NCBI GenBank assembly: GCA_040954595.2
Contig: CM082591.2
Coordinates: forward strand, 11,780,001 to 11,844,000
Source of the DNA: Balanoglossus misakiensis
Lineage: Eukaryota; Hemichordata
Direction of reading: 5' to 3'
Length of the DNA: 64,000 nucleotides
Part shown: in pieces, positions 9,702-20,372 of the stretch
How the letters are laid out: the number at the start of each line of letters is the position of its first letter
Position numbering within the stretch: position 1 is the first letter of the stretch
Program-made: the position numbers and the translations under genes
Notes under the pieces: model-generated
What the model was told of the DNA's origin: nothing
Database searches by the model: none
The model's input: only the letters and a program-made list of their open reading frames with translations

Positions 9702-12700
9702 TTATGAATACACTGTGACTGATTCCATATTCAACAGTTGCAGAGTCTCTGCTATGATGGGTGCCGTGTCAAGCTTGGTGTTAATTCCAACGATGAATGC
9801 TTTCTGCAGTAAAACATTTGCATACTCTGAAACAAAAGAAAACAAAAGATCAGATGATCTGCGTTGACAAGGTATCAACTTACACTCAAAATTGTAATTA
9901 TTGGCAACAAGACTGTCTAATTCTACTATTGGCTGCACTGTGCTAACCAGTAAGTTCAGGTGTACACGCAAAATCCATTTGACCGAGAATCTGGGTGAAA
10001 TAGGCTGTTACATGATGGCAAAGTCAAGATGATTACTGATGTCAAAACAATGCAAATTTATGCAATTGAAAGACTAGTTTTGTTTCATTTTACATTGTTG
10101 TAAAGTCTTCATTATTTAAAACTGTGAAAATCTCACAAAAGAAATCTCTATTTACTGATCAGAATGCTTGATATGCTGGCCAATGGCAGCCATAATTGTT
10201 CAATTCTGACACTTTCTGTGAGCACAACAGTGGTTTAGAGAAATAGACTATCAACCACTGACCTAGTAACATCACACTTTCTCGTTTTGCTTCAGAATGG
10301 GAACATTTTAATTCTTTTAGAAACTCAATTCAGACTATCATAATAGGCCTTACCTTGGCACAACAGAGCAAACTCAGGTAGATGTTGTAAAGCTACATTG
10401 ACGACACTCTGGTCACTACTATGCAGACAATCAATGATGGCTGGCAGGAGTTCCTTGGCAGTGCTGTTGACAATCAGTGGAAAGTCTAATAAGTGGAGTA
10501 CCAATAATCGATATGCCTTTTTCATTTGCCCTTCCAAGACGATGCGAAAATGAGGCCAGAAAGTCATTGAGTAAAAATTCTATCGTATTGTGTTTGTCGT
10601 TATTGTTGGGACCAATGTTCGACAGCCACATTTTATTGTTAGGTAATTTTATGGGCAACTTGCATCATATGTAACAACTGCATAATAGTTAAAGTGGAAC
10701 GTTGTGATCCGTTTTTGAGCCAATTCTGCGAAATGCGATTAAAAAGTACTATGAAAAACGTTGGTTTCATTCACTTTCACTCACGCATAACAGAGCTACA
10801 GCCAGCCAAAAACTGCGCGAACCCGGAAGTGAGTGACGTCAGCAACTGTTGTCCGCTGCCGACGCGTTGGAGCGAGCCTATGCTTATACACGCCTGCACT
10901 CACGCGACCGACGACGTTAGCATGGCAACATATTCTCGGGTAGTAGGCTACAATTTTGAACCAGAGATTCCCTTCTACGACCAAGCGACTGAATTTTACA
11001 GAGGACAAAAGTTCATGCAGTTCTGATCTCCGATGATGTCCCGTTTGTCAAGGCTTACACTTGGTGTGGTTTCAGTGAAACCATAGACACTCCATGGGTG
11101 AAACTCCCTTGTTGTCTCTCCCTCGTTGTCACCTTTTCGAACCACTTTTCTTACAAAAATACTTTGTCACCTTTTATGGAGTTGAAGAGAACGAAGGTGC
11201 ATCGTCCTGCTCTCCAGGTGTAGTACGTCCGTAGTATAATGGAAGCCAATACCATAGTTATTCTATGCATGTTTCGTCTCTTGAAATGTATTAAAACTGC
11301 CCTTTTTAGTTGCTTTCATTTGATAACTATGCGATCGTCAATAAATGGAAATTAAACCCAAATACGTGTACCAAAATACGTGCAGGAAGGATTTAAAACG
11401 GTACGTTTATTATTATCAGCGGCAGTTAGAACAACTTTGTATAGGCCTTACGGTTTGTTCATAAACGTCGACATGCATGGCATCTTGGACATTGCAGGGT
11501 CTATGTCTGCACGCATCGACAAATACAATACACGTAGAGCATTGCCTTTGAAAGAAACTTATCCCCGTCGATTTTCCGAATATGTTTTTAAAGTCATGAA
11601 CTTGACATTTCGCCATGTAGTGTCAGATCCGCGCAAAATGTGTCTGTTTATTGGAAATGACACGTCGAACGTGTAAGAGCCCTGCGCGTCGACTGCAACG
11701 CAAGTTGCTGACGTCACATTAGTATTTTCAACTCGCGTCTTCTGCTTGCGCAGGAAGTGAAAGTGAATTAACCCATCGGAACGTTGCCGTTTTTGACACC
11801 CGGTTTGGACTTTGAAGCCCAAAATTGTGGGTGTCGTTCCTCTTTAAACAGGAGATTCCAGACTTATATACACACATTCAATATAATGAAAGAGAAGTTA
11901 TAAGAGCTATTGGAGCTTTAATGTCTACATACCTGGGTTTTTGTCTAATGTCTCATGATTAATGTATATGCTTTACTACTGCATTGACTGTAACCGTCAC
12001 TCATGAGCTGCATCAACTCAGTCTGTCATTAAAAAAAACAGAAAATTTATATCATTATTGGCATTCAAAATCATGATTCAATTGAATTTCACTTACAATA
12101 TTCCTAGTTTCTAAGGAAAACTTTGGTTAGTGGTTTTGTTGAATTCAGAACTCTCAAATGACACTTATGCAGGTCTTCAAGCAATGCCCGAGTCACTCAA
12201 GCTTTGGAACTGAACCAAGTCTTGGCTGTGAAAGTGACAAAACTTCAGAGTAAACTTACCGTGAAATAATGCAAGATATCCACTTTCCGTTTGGAAATGT
12301 CGTCCAATTCTTGAAGCCCTTCAAGTATCTCTGTAAAAAAACAGACAACAACAACCTCGTAAATCTGCACCGACTTTGATGTAGTTTCTGTCAAATTTAA
12401 TCTGGTTTGCAGGCTCAGGATTCTGCCCAGATAAGAGTACAGATTGCTTATTAAAATTCATACTCATTAATATTTATGTCTGTTGCAAGTCATACCCATT
12501 CGTCGATGATCAAAATGAGACAATAGACTGGGTTGAGTACGTAATAGTGCTTGTCGGCAGCCTTTACAAACTTTTTCGCTTGAGTGCCCATGGCATATCC
12601 AACAATGAGGCTGAATCTCCATAGAATTATCAGATGACATGTAGGGCGCCCTCTGGAAGACTTATGTTTGACATGTATTCTGGCTATTCAGCTTGACTCA

Positions 12701-13050
12701 AACACAGGATTCTTGCACATTTGGACATAAATTCTGTGACCGCTTACTTTTTGCAATAGTGACAAGTGCATTAAATACATGTACTGCAAAAATAAGGAAT
12801 GAAAAATTCACCTTCAAGACTACTGTCGGAACCCAGTTTTATTTTGAGTGGTGTGACGTCCGACTTGGACCAGTGGGCCGCGGTCGATGAGGAGGCCATA
12901 CCACTGAATGCACCCATGCTTGACCCCCTTGTGACCTGGGTTGCCATAGTGACATAGGCCTGGGAATCCTTGGCACTTCTGCTGGGCAGTGCGACGCTGG
13001 CAACTAGGGCTTTCAATATGGACAGGTCAGGGTAGTAGTTACACAGATCA
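9702..13050 (-). CDS. INTS1: Integrator complex subunit 1, C-terminal four exons
   Basis: In gene order the exons are 12812-13050, 12260-12330, 10354-10579 and 9702-9826 (stop at 9702-9704). The joins are phase 1, 0 and 1, and each restores an open frame. The last two exons read LPEFALLCQ then EYANVLLQKAFIVG and finish LQLLNMESVTVYS, closely matching the conserved INTS1 C-terminus. The first exon has SILKALVASVALPSRS and the second LEGLQELDDISKRK, also INTS1-like. INTS1 is the large HEAT-repeat scaffold of the nuclear Integrator complex, which cleaves snRNA and enhancer RNA 3' ends and attenuates Pol II transcription. No stop or frameshift is seen here. The exon at 12812-13050 needs a phase-2 partner, and no exon found in the window upstream of it fits as the correct neighbour: several hundred residues of INTS1 are missing between it and the array. 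Confidence 0.85.
10693..11843. mobile_element. 1.15-kb TTAA-flanked element with long diverged inverted repeats
   Basis: It lies in the INTS1 intron 10580-12259. The termini are AGTGGAACG and CGTTCCTCT, with TTAA on both sides (10689-10692 and 11844-11847). Inside, inverted blocks recur: CATTCACTTTCACT near 10768 against AGTGAAAGTGAATT near 11757, and GTGACGTCAGCAACT near 10834 against AGTTGCTGACGTCAC near 11703. Terminal repeats are thus about 190 bp but diverged. Two open frames (10694-11026 and 11380-11676) show no transposase motif. Likely a non-autonomous Kolobok-like or piggyBac-like element. Confidence 0.65.
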
Positions 13051-14920
13051 CTATGGAAACATGGAGTAAGCGGTAATCAGTATACAACAAAGGAAGAATT
13101 GTTCCACACTACATGTATTTCAATTATTACTAAAGCTCCAATACATGTAGCTGCCTTTTTCAACAGTATGGTACAACATGGTGGTCCATTTAAATGAATT
13201 TACGGATAGACATACACGATGCATATACATAAACACACATACATTGTACTCATATGCATACTGTGAGGTACCAAGGTAAATGTTACCGTGGTTCCTCAGT
13301 CATTTTACCGGGGTTCCCCTTGGTATATCAGTGCAGTCATAGTTAAAGCAGAAGCGTTACTAGTGTTCCCCGGCCTAAGCAAAAACTCTGATACATATTT
13401 AGTCAATGCACATATTGCTAATTGGATGGATTCTTATCTTTTCAACAATGCACATGTTGAGTGCATACTCACTGTAAAATGTTGGCATGTTTTTCCAGCA
13501 ATGTTGTTCAGTCAGGACGTAAGTGGGGTAATTACGGCGGTGAGATCAAAGAGATCTATTTGAATGTGAACGTCGATGAGTGGCAGTTACGGCCAGTTCG
13601 AAAAATTTTCAAACGGAGATTTTCGGTACTACAAGTGATTGTAGTGCACCCATTTTTCTAAGACGTTTATGAAACACCATAGTCAATGATAGGATGATTT
13701 TTCGTGAAGTTTTAACGACGCGTTCCCGAGAAAGACAGTTTCGGTATGTTGGTTTAAATTGTGGTCCTTGACTCTCGGCAAAGATTTCTTGTCTTGAAAA
13801 AAATTGGGTAGGTTAGGAAGATATTGAACTAAGTTACCGTGAAATTATAATAGTGTGAGCCGCTCCGTTGTGGAGTAATGACGGTGTAAAATTGCCTTCG
13901 CCATCGACGAGTACAGCCGTGTTTGCCATATGTGTATGCATTGAAGTAGGTCAACGCATGTTAACCCATGACGTAATGGCTTCCTTTTCAACGCGTCGTT
14001 ATCTCTCATTAGCATATTACATACGGAGTCTATACACTACCCACGCTGACTGACTTCTCAGGACTGACCTATGGCACTGTAAATTGTGGTCCTTGACTCT
14101 CGGCATGGATATATTCATGTCAAAATTATGAATAGAGGAGTTTAATAATGTTTCTAAAACCTGAGGGGGTTAATTTTTGTGTGGGTATGGCTGATATTTT
14201 TTTTTTGATTTTTTAACTTCAAGGTCACTTTGAATTTCGTGATCACAATTTTGTCAGTGGAAGTAAAGAAATTCTTCTCGATAAAACTTCATGAAAAATC
14301 ACATGTAGTACACTCATAGTACCAGTAATGTGCCTGGGGTGAAATAATTGTCAGAAATGGGTTGCAAGTTGCTTAACTTTCGTTGTGAAAAAAGTTGAAA
14401 AACTGTATGCAAATGAGCAATTCAAACGTTACTGGCCAGTTCAAGTGTTTGCATTGCATGATCCCCTGCTGTTTAAAGTGAAGGGGTCGTCGCGCCGCAT
14501 TTGTTTATAAACATTACAAATCATCCACAACAAATTAGATCATTCTTAGAATGAACGAAGCAGCCAACTGTAGTGTAGACTGGGCATGGCAGCAACTGAA
14601 GATCCTAGTAGGTCGTGGCGACTGCAGTGGGGTTTGCGCTGGTATGGGAGGACATATTCTCATCAAGGGGGACACCCACGCGGCGCGAAGACCGCTTCCC
14701 TTTAATTACCCCACTTACGTCCTGACTGGTAAGGCACGCGGTCCCCCCCCCCCCTAGTACACTGGCGGTACAGGCGGGAAAGCGATTAGCAGCGTTTAAT
14801 GAACTTGCATGCATAATGTATCCCGCCCAGATACCGCGCTGATTAGCACCTCGTTAGTGTACTGTTGTGTTGCAGGCTTCTGATTTTGCTGACAGTCTTC
14901 AGCGTGTACTCATATGGGTG
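13051..14920. repeat. Spacer between INTS1 terminal exons and the array; inverted and direct repeats
   Basis: No exon was recognised. A 26-bp exact inverted repeat (CAGTCAGGACGTAAGTGGGG and six more bases) lies at 13509-13534 and 14703-14728, possibly the ends of a 1.2-kb element, though no target duplication is evident. Inside it a 25-bp direct repeat beginning AAATTGTGGTCCTTGACTC occurs at 13756-13780 and 14081-14105. The sequence is locally richer in CG dinucleotides than the array. Confidence 0.55.
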
Positions 14921-14996
14921 AAAGGAGAGTGAGAATTGTGCATGATTATGTCAGTTTTGAACTTTCATGTCTGTTTTGGACTGAGAGCTGTTGAAT

Positions 14997-15021
14997 GAGA
15001 GAGAGAGAGGGAGAGAGAGAT
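14997..15021. repeat. GA-rich microsatellite near the unit start
   Basis: A GAGAGAGAGAGGGAGAGAGAGA run occurs about 75 bp into every unit (for example 21967, 30059, 37692, 44820, 52899, 60978). It is nearly constant in length between units, which agrees with recent amplification. Confidence 0.8.
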
Positions 15022-15548
15022 CGCGCTCGAACAATCAGGGGGTCACGCAGACGTAATCTTTTCATTGGCGTGATACTGATATCACCACGTAACTTGCAAT
15101 TCCCAAGAGTGCGACTGTACGTACGTAAACTGCATCAAATTCAACTCATTCACGTCATATGAGAGGAGGTATACCGTGCGAATGCGAGCGCTGGGGGAAC
15201 CGGGTACCGCCTACTTGAAATGGACCTCTTCCCTTAGTGAAGTCAAATAATCATAATTATCTATCATGTAAGAAGTCAAAAATGTAAGAGAATGTTTTAA
15301 TAAATATGTCAACTTATTATTTATATTCCCCTGTATATATTCCCCTGTAAATGTCTCATAATTTGAGGAATAATATTTTGGAAGCTGAACGGAAGTTGCA
15401 ACTCAAATCAAATTTCAACTTCTCCAATATATGGAATAACACTATAAGCCTACTGACTTGAGAAACTCAAATTGAATTTCAAATTCTCGAACAAACGAAA
15501 ATATGTTTGAATGTAAGTAATCTTACTATAAAATTGACATGAAATTAC

Positions 15549-15728
15549 CTGTCGTTGGTGAAGCAAACTGAACAATGGACATGACAAATGATGTTTTCTG
15601 TGTAGATTATAAATAAACTGACTCTCATCACTTGATGTTAGGATTTCTTGCATTGCCAGAATGATGTGATCACCAGAATTCTCTGATGAATCAAACAATT
15701 TCAGCCTGGAGATTTCCCTGGACAGTGT
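15549..15728 (-). pseudogene. INTS1-derived exon u10 (U1)
   Basis: 60 codons, phase 0 at both ends, acceptor TTTCTCACACAG and donor CAG|GTAATT. It reads TLSREISRLKLFDSSENSG and, further on, HHLSCPLFSLLHQRQ, matching the INTS1 segment that ends in a His-Ser/Leu-Ala-Cys-Pro-Leu motif. The frame is open in all seven units. The next ~45 residues expected in INTS1 before u1 are not found in the following intron. Confidence 0.75.
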
Positions 15729-16626
15729 CTGTGTGAGAAATGATGGCAAAATATTAATATCATTTATTAGGAAACCTGGCCAGTCACTGAGAAATCTGTC
15801 GGCCTTTACAAAGTATAGTTCATAATCTTCTCATAAAATGATAAAGTTGCCGCAAAGGTATACAGTCACCTATAATTTACATACGCCCATATATGGCTGA
15901 AATGGCGTATTTGAGCGTTCTAAAGGACATATGGCGGCGCTCTTTTTTTCGCGTGTGCCACCCACTGAAAATCTGTGATTGGCTAGATCTCAAGTTTACC
16001 ATGGTAACTGTAGTTAAATTACCATAGGTGACAATATACCTTAACATATCATATTTCTTCTGGGAAGTGTAATTGTTTTAAGATCAAATATTACATGAAC
16101 ATACCAATTGTATGCCTCTCAGATATTGTCTTTCCGTTGATGCACTCAATTTGTGCTCACCAATACTGAATAGCTGTAAATATAATCAAAGGAGAAGAAA
16201 TCACTCACTCATTAGCAATGATACTGCAAAAGTGGAAGTGACTGATTTTGAGTATGAAGTTGGAAAAGAGTCCCAGTACAGTGTAGAGAGGTTTCCAGAT
16301 TAGGTAGATTTTGCTGTCCAACCATTTTCACACAACGGCCATAAAACTTAAAGAAGAACTATTAAATTACCCAGCCTGATAAGTTTTGTGGTGTTTGGAA
16401 AGTTGTCCATGTCTGATGACACAAGATCAGCTTTTGATTGTAACATGAGACATGATCAGTTGTGTTTTGGTTCAAAAGAACATGACCTGGTTTAAGAAGC
16501 CTTGCAACTTCAGGTGACTACAGAAGGAGCTATACTGTGCCCATTGGCCTTGATTTGACTGAGAAACCATGATTTACTGAAAAGCCACTTGGAAAAGGGT
16601 CCACTTTATTTCTAAACCAAACTTAC

Positions 16627-16754
16627 CTTCAGGAAGATCATCTTGGCTGACTCTTGACTATCTACAGTGACTTTTCTTGCATCCATCTTGGCTGCAACAT
16701 CTTTCTTTTCATCCACCTGCATTGCCTCACTTTTCTCCTCTTTCTTTTCCTCAT
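16627..16754 (-). pseudogene. INTS1-derived exon u9 (U1)
   Basis: Two bases plus 42 codons, acceptor TTATTTGCAG, donor AAG|GTAAGT. The product is a charged linker (EEKKEEKSEAMQVDEKKD) ending SAKMIFLK, which aligns with the linker before the helical region in INTS1. Only the phase-1 frame is open, so it needs a phase-1 donor from u8. Confidence 0.7.
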
Positions 16755-17036
16755 CTGCAAATAAAAATTGTGTTATGTCCAGGAAATATTATTTACTTTC
16801 TGAGAAGAAACTGGAATATCTAGCTTTGCAAATCAGTTAGTGAAATAAGAGAACGCAAACAATTAATTGTCATGAAATAGTCACCTCTGTTAATATCGCG
16901 AAAAATTTCCCATCACAAAAATTACCAAGATTACAGTAACCTAAAAATATAAAATCCTAATAATGTCCAAAGTTGAAGAATTCTATATGTATGACTTAAC
17001 TTTTGAGACACTATTTCACAACACAAATACTAGTAC

Positions 17037-17195
17037 CTTTGTTCTCTTTATCCAGGAATGAATTTTTTTCCACCTTCTGCTCCTCTCATCTGTTGAACTT
17101 CCACTAACTGAGCCATGTATCCTTTGTCAACCACAGCCTGTTCCATACTGTACAGATCTGGTCTGCAGGCCATGTCGAGATGCTGCAGTAGTTTG
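17037..17195 (-). pseudogene. INTS1-derived exon u8, frame broken near its end (U1)
   Basis: It begins after TTTCTTTTCACAG and reads KLLQHLDMACRPDLYSMEQ then YMAQLVEVQQMRGAEGGKKF, a strong INTS1 match. After a run of seven A (7 T on the plus strand at 17073-17079) the frame meets TAA before the donor AAAG|GTACTA, and the exon would end in phase 2 while u9 needs phase 1. A weak internal donor GCAGAAG|GTGGAA would rescue the phase by dropping the tail. All seven units have the same seven-A run. Confidence 0.65.
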
Positions 17196-17558
17196 CTGTG
17201 AAAAGAAACAGAAGTGTTACATGTGTATGTGTGTTACAGGGCCAGATCACGGCACATCATGACAAAATCTTTGTGAATATGGTGCTAGCATCATGTTTAT
17301 AGCAGATCATGTGTATTCATACTTGTGGGCCAAATGACCTTAATATGTGGTTTGTTGTATGACTTAATTATAACACACACACCCAGTATTTTTAATAGTC
17401 CTGCTTGAAAGATCACAGAGTGTCTTTGGCTACTGAAAAGAGATAACTCACAACACCGAAGAGTAAATCTCTAAAGTTGTACCGGTAATTTAAACCAAGT
17501 ATGGAAATTGGGATGTACGGTAGCTTTGATGAGGAATAATTCTAGAATTACAACATAC

Positions 17559-17631
17559 CTCATGCTGTTGACTGGTATACCAAAGGACTGCACAAACAAG
17601 ACCAACTGAGCTGGTTCCAAGTCTTCCAGGG
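17559..17631 (-). pseudogene. INTS1-derived exon u7 (U1)
   Basis: A 73-base exon, phase 1 in and phase 2 out, acceptor CATTTTTTTCAG and donor ATGAG|GTATGT. It encodes ALEDLEPAQLVLFVQSFGIP and VNSM, the best-conserved INTS1 motif in the array. It joins u8 in frame (AG + C = Ser), giving NSMSKLLQHLD as in animal INTS1. Confidence 0.8.
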
Positions 17632-17828
17632 CTGAAAAAAATGACAAATTCAGGATGAAAACAACAAAAGTTTGGTGAGAAAAGATCCCAAGTTGAATTG
17701 ACACACAGATTGGCAGATATTTCCACGAAATATCACATGTAAATGGTGCAACAACAGATTAACCGATCAGGCCATGACAAATACTGCACCTCTTCACAAA
17801 AACTGCTGGGTTGCAATTTATAGCATAA

Positions 17829-17968
17829 AATTACTGTAAAACAGGAAATTTTTGTGATATCACAAGAAAGCTGACTATTCCATTGCTCACATTGTTTCTT
17901 TGCGACCATTTATTTTCACGTTTTTTGGCTCTCACGAAATTCGCAAAAATTTCCCCTTTTACAATAGT
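17829..17968. mobile_element. Short inverted-repeat element in the u6-u7 intron
   Basis: Imperfect arms (ACTGTAAAACAGGAAATTTT and AAAATTTCCCCTTTTACAAT) enclose about 90 bp that contains TTTTTTGGCTCTCACGAAAT. It is present at the same place in every unit that covers the site. A half-copy with CGCGAAAAATTTCCCATCAC lies in the u8-u9 intron near 16898-16937. Confidence 0.6.
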
Positions 17969-18544
17969 ATGGTTGGATCTATACAATGTATACATTGAAT
18001 GGGGATGAACACTGGACAGTGGAGCATTCTATATTAAAATTTGGGAAAACATTGAAGCCATATTAAGGTCATACTTGATTAAGCTGAAAGTCGGCACAGA
18101 ATAAATTTGAAATTCAATTGGCTACAAAAATTGACTTTTCTGCCATTCTGAGATCTCCATGCTGAGCTCAATTATGTTGCTGCTTCATATAGTGGTCAGC
18201 AATAAAAACTTACTACTGTTACAGTGGTTATACATGTAACTCTTATTAAATGTTTTTTTTCTTGTTTTATCATGAAATCTGACAATATCACGAAATCTGA
18301 CTGTGGGTGGCACGACAGAATAAAACTGGTTTTCGTCTCAACTTTTGTACATGTAGTGACACAATGAAAGAATGACAGAGAAACTGCTAACAGACAGATT
18401 ATTATAATTTTTTTACCTTTTCATGTCACTTTTATAAAACACTGCATGGCAACAAATGTGAACCATGAACAATTTGCAAGACAATGAACTAGAAGTTGAA
18501 CGAGATTTGAAGACCTGCTCTGGAAGTAATTGATTGACACTCAC

Positions 18545-18710
18545 CCATGAGTAAGATTCCGCATGGGGCTGTGTGGCTTTCTTCAAGTAATTGTAGAATA
18601 TATGTAACATGGATGTCAGTGTACATAGTGTTGGTCTGGTCGGCACTGATGTCTCTACACAGCATGGAGCTGAGTATGGTGGGCCTTTCTACAATCAACT
18701 GAGCTAAATC
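18545..18710 (-). pseudogene. INTS1-derived exon u6 with a one-base frameshift (U1)
   Basis: Acceptor CTGATTCTAG, donor TGG|GTGAGT. The first 20 codons read DLAQLIVERPTILSSMLCRD, a clear INTS1 match. INTS1 homology then continues in another frame, through LTSMLHIFYNYLKKATQPHA to ESYSW at the exon end. One extra base just after the Arg-Asp codons (AGAGAC-A-TCAGTG) explains the shift. The same length is kept in U2-U6. The corrected exon would end in phase 0 and cannot join u7 directly, and about 85-90 residues known in INTS1 between them are not found. Confidence 0.75.
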
Positions 18711-19047
18711 CTAGAATCAGAAAGGTAGCAGTGAAGTAAAATCAAATATGTTTGTCAAAACAACAACAACAATAACAACACACATAATCATATTCAAATA
18801 AAAATCACTTGGTTCATGCTTAGAACTTTCTATAAACTTACTCTTTTTTTTTGCACATACTCCAATGAAAATACTGTTTGATATATAGATCACAGACTTT
18901 TGCATTTTCAACTGTTTTTGTTCTAATACTATTTGTGTGTAGCCCTCACCCAGAACCTGTATGTATGATTCACAATCATATGTCTTTATTTGTTTCTACC
19001 AGAGGTCTCCACGACTCATACTGGAAATACACAAATCATCATCTTAC

Positions 19048-19159
19048 CAATGCAAGGTCGGCCATTTCATGAAGCTGATTGGTCGAAGAATATTTGGAGA
19101 GGAACATGATGTACGCACTGATGGTGAGTGGCTCTGTTTCCATCTGGCAAGCCTTAGGA
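19048..19159 (-). pseudogene. INTS1-derived exon u5 (U1)
   Basis: One base plus 37 codons, donor TTG|GTAAGA. It encodes METEPLTISAYIMFLSKYSS and NQLHEMADLAL, which runs straight into DLAQLIVERP of u6 as in INTS1. The acceptor is inferred (GTGCTGTTAG) and weak; it was chosen because its phase fits u4. In the native protein u5 does not follow u4, so this border may simply lie near the duplication breakpoint. Confidence 0.6.
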
Positions 19160-19416
19160 CTAACAGCACATCGCTCACTGTGTTAAACGGCACAAAAGTT
19201 ACAATTTCTGTCAAACTCTGCACCTATTCTAGTTTCCCCCCAAAAAGTTCACGAAAATGGCAAGCTAGACTTCAGTGTTATATTGAAATTCTACATTAAA
19301 TTAAGCACTAAGCCTCATATATTGGCAACTCATTCTCCACATGAGGCATTTTCAGATCTTTACACGATTTTCTGTGTACAAAGATCAACCTGAAGAAGTA
19401 TGATGCAATTTCTCAC

Positions 19417-19668
19417 CTAGTTGAGTCTGTCCTTGGTTTGAGTAACCAATCGATACATTTATGCAAAGTCTGCCAATTGCTCTGGTGGCTCAACAGTGCC
19501 AGCATATAAGCACTGCACGAACTTTGAACTTTGCCCTCTGTTCTGGGTTTGTGCGTCTTGACAAAGAGTAACTGGTGTTGCAGTTGAGGGCAACTTTGCA
19601 CAATCTCGGGGTCCAGGAGCTCCAGCCAATCAATAAGCAGCCCTGCCGTTGACCAGCCTAATTCGCAT
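19417..19668 (-). pseudogene. INTS1-derived exon u4 (U1)
   Basis: 252 bases, phase 2 in and out, acceptor ACATTGTCACAG and donor ACTAG|GTGAGA. It reads CELGWSTAGLLIDWLELLDP, then LQHQLLFVKTHK and LALLSHQSNWQTLHKCIDWL, matching INTS1 closely. Open in U1-U3, U5 and U6; deleted in U4. In INTS1 this segment is followed by several hundred residues before the terminal exons, not by u5. Confidence 0.8.
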
Positions 19669-19856
19669 CTGTGACAATGTGTAATTAAAGAGAAATATAC
19701 AGTCAGTGGAGTAAAGGGTATAACACAATCATACTGATGGAATTCTCACTACCTGAAATAGGTTTTTGCTACCTAGGTGAGTGATGAATAAAGGTCTAAT
19801 GTCCTCTCTGATATAACATACTAGTGTATGGTAAATGTCTTTCAGAGATCTACACA

Positions 19857-20051
19857 TTAAAGGGACAAACTCTCTACAGTTAATTCATTTTGGGGAGATT
19901 TTTACTCTCATATCCTACAAACGGGATGGAAGTTGTGTGTGGTCGAACATTGATTCACTATATATCCACATGTAGAATAACATAAATGGTGTCTTGTATC
20001 AAACATAATGTATGGAAAAAGGGCAGCGAGAGAGAGACTTTGTCCCTTTAA
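19857..20051. mobile_element. Internally deleted TTAA MITE in the u3-u4 intron
   Basis: TTAA-AGGGACAAAC on the left and GACTTTGTCCCT-TTAA on the right. It matches one arm plus the tip of the 343-bp palindrome at 2217-2559, keeping GGATGGAAGTTGTGTGTGG but not the opposite arm. It is fixed at the same position in U1-U6 (26839, 34937, 41601, 49680, 57759), so it predates the amplification. Confidence 0.8.
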
Positions 20052-20218
20052 ATATCATAGCTGGCATACAGTTATAAATATGCATTTTTTGATTTATGTC
20101 TTGCAAGTACAAAACTGTTCTTTATTAAAAAGAAATACAGACAAGGTGATCCCAGGAACATAAAACCCAAAACTCAAAGCTACCAGACAGATGAGTCTTG
20201 AGATAAACTTGGACTTAC

Positions 20219-20372
20219 TTGTCAATCAATCTGGACTGCTCTTGTAACAACAACTCACTCAATGCTTCACTGGTGCTGGATGATTTTGTTGGCACTTGCA
20301 TAGCAACAGATAAGGCTTTATTCAGAAACTCTTCTAGTTGGCTGGAATTGGCGCCTGTCAGCTGGTGATACA
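20219..20372 (-). pseudogene. INTS1-derived exon u3 (U1)
   Basis: 154 bases, acceptor CACCATATGCAG, donor GACAA|GTAAGT. It reads VYHQLTGANSSQLEEFLNKA and later LSELLLQEQSRLIDK, aligning with the INTS1 segment that has a KVLxxLxxxxxxxLEELL pattern. It takes its first base from u2 (G + TG = Val) and gives two bases to u4 (AA + A = Lys). Open in all six units. Confidence 0.8.

Noticed and set aside
10694-11676. Two open frames of 110 and 98 codons in an INTS1 intron
   Set aside because: They lie inside an inverted-repeat element, overlap its terminal repeats, and show no transposase or other motif.
16112-16303. 63-codon plus-strand frame repeated in every unit
   Set aside because: It falls in the u9-u10 intron on the opposite strand with no splice or domain support; its recurrence only reflects unit duplication.
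18961-19299. 112-codon plus-strand frame repeated in the units
   Set aside because: Antisense shadow across exon u5 and its introns; the minus-strand frame matches INTS1 and has splice sites.
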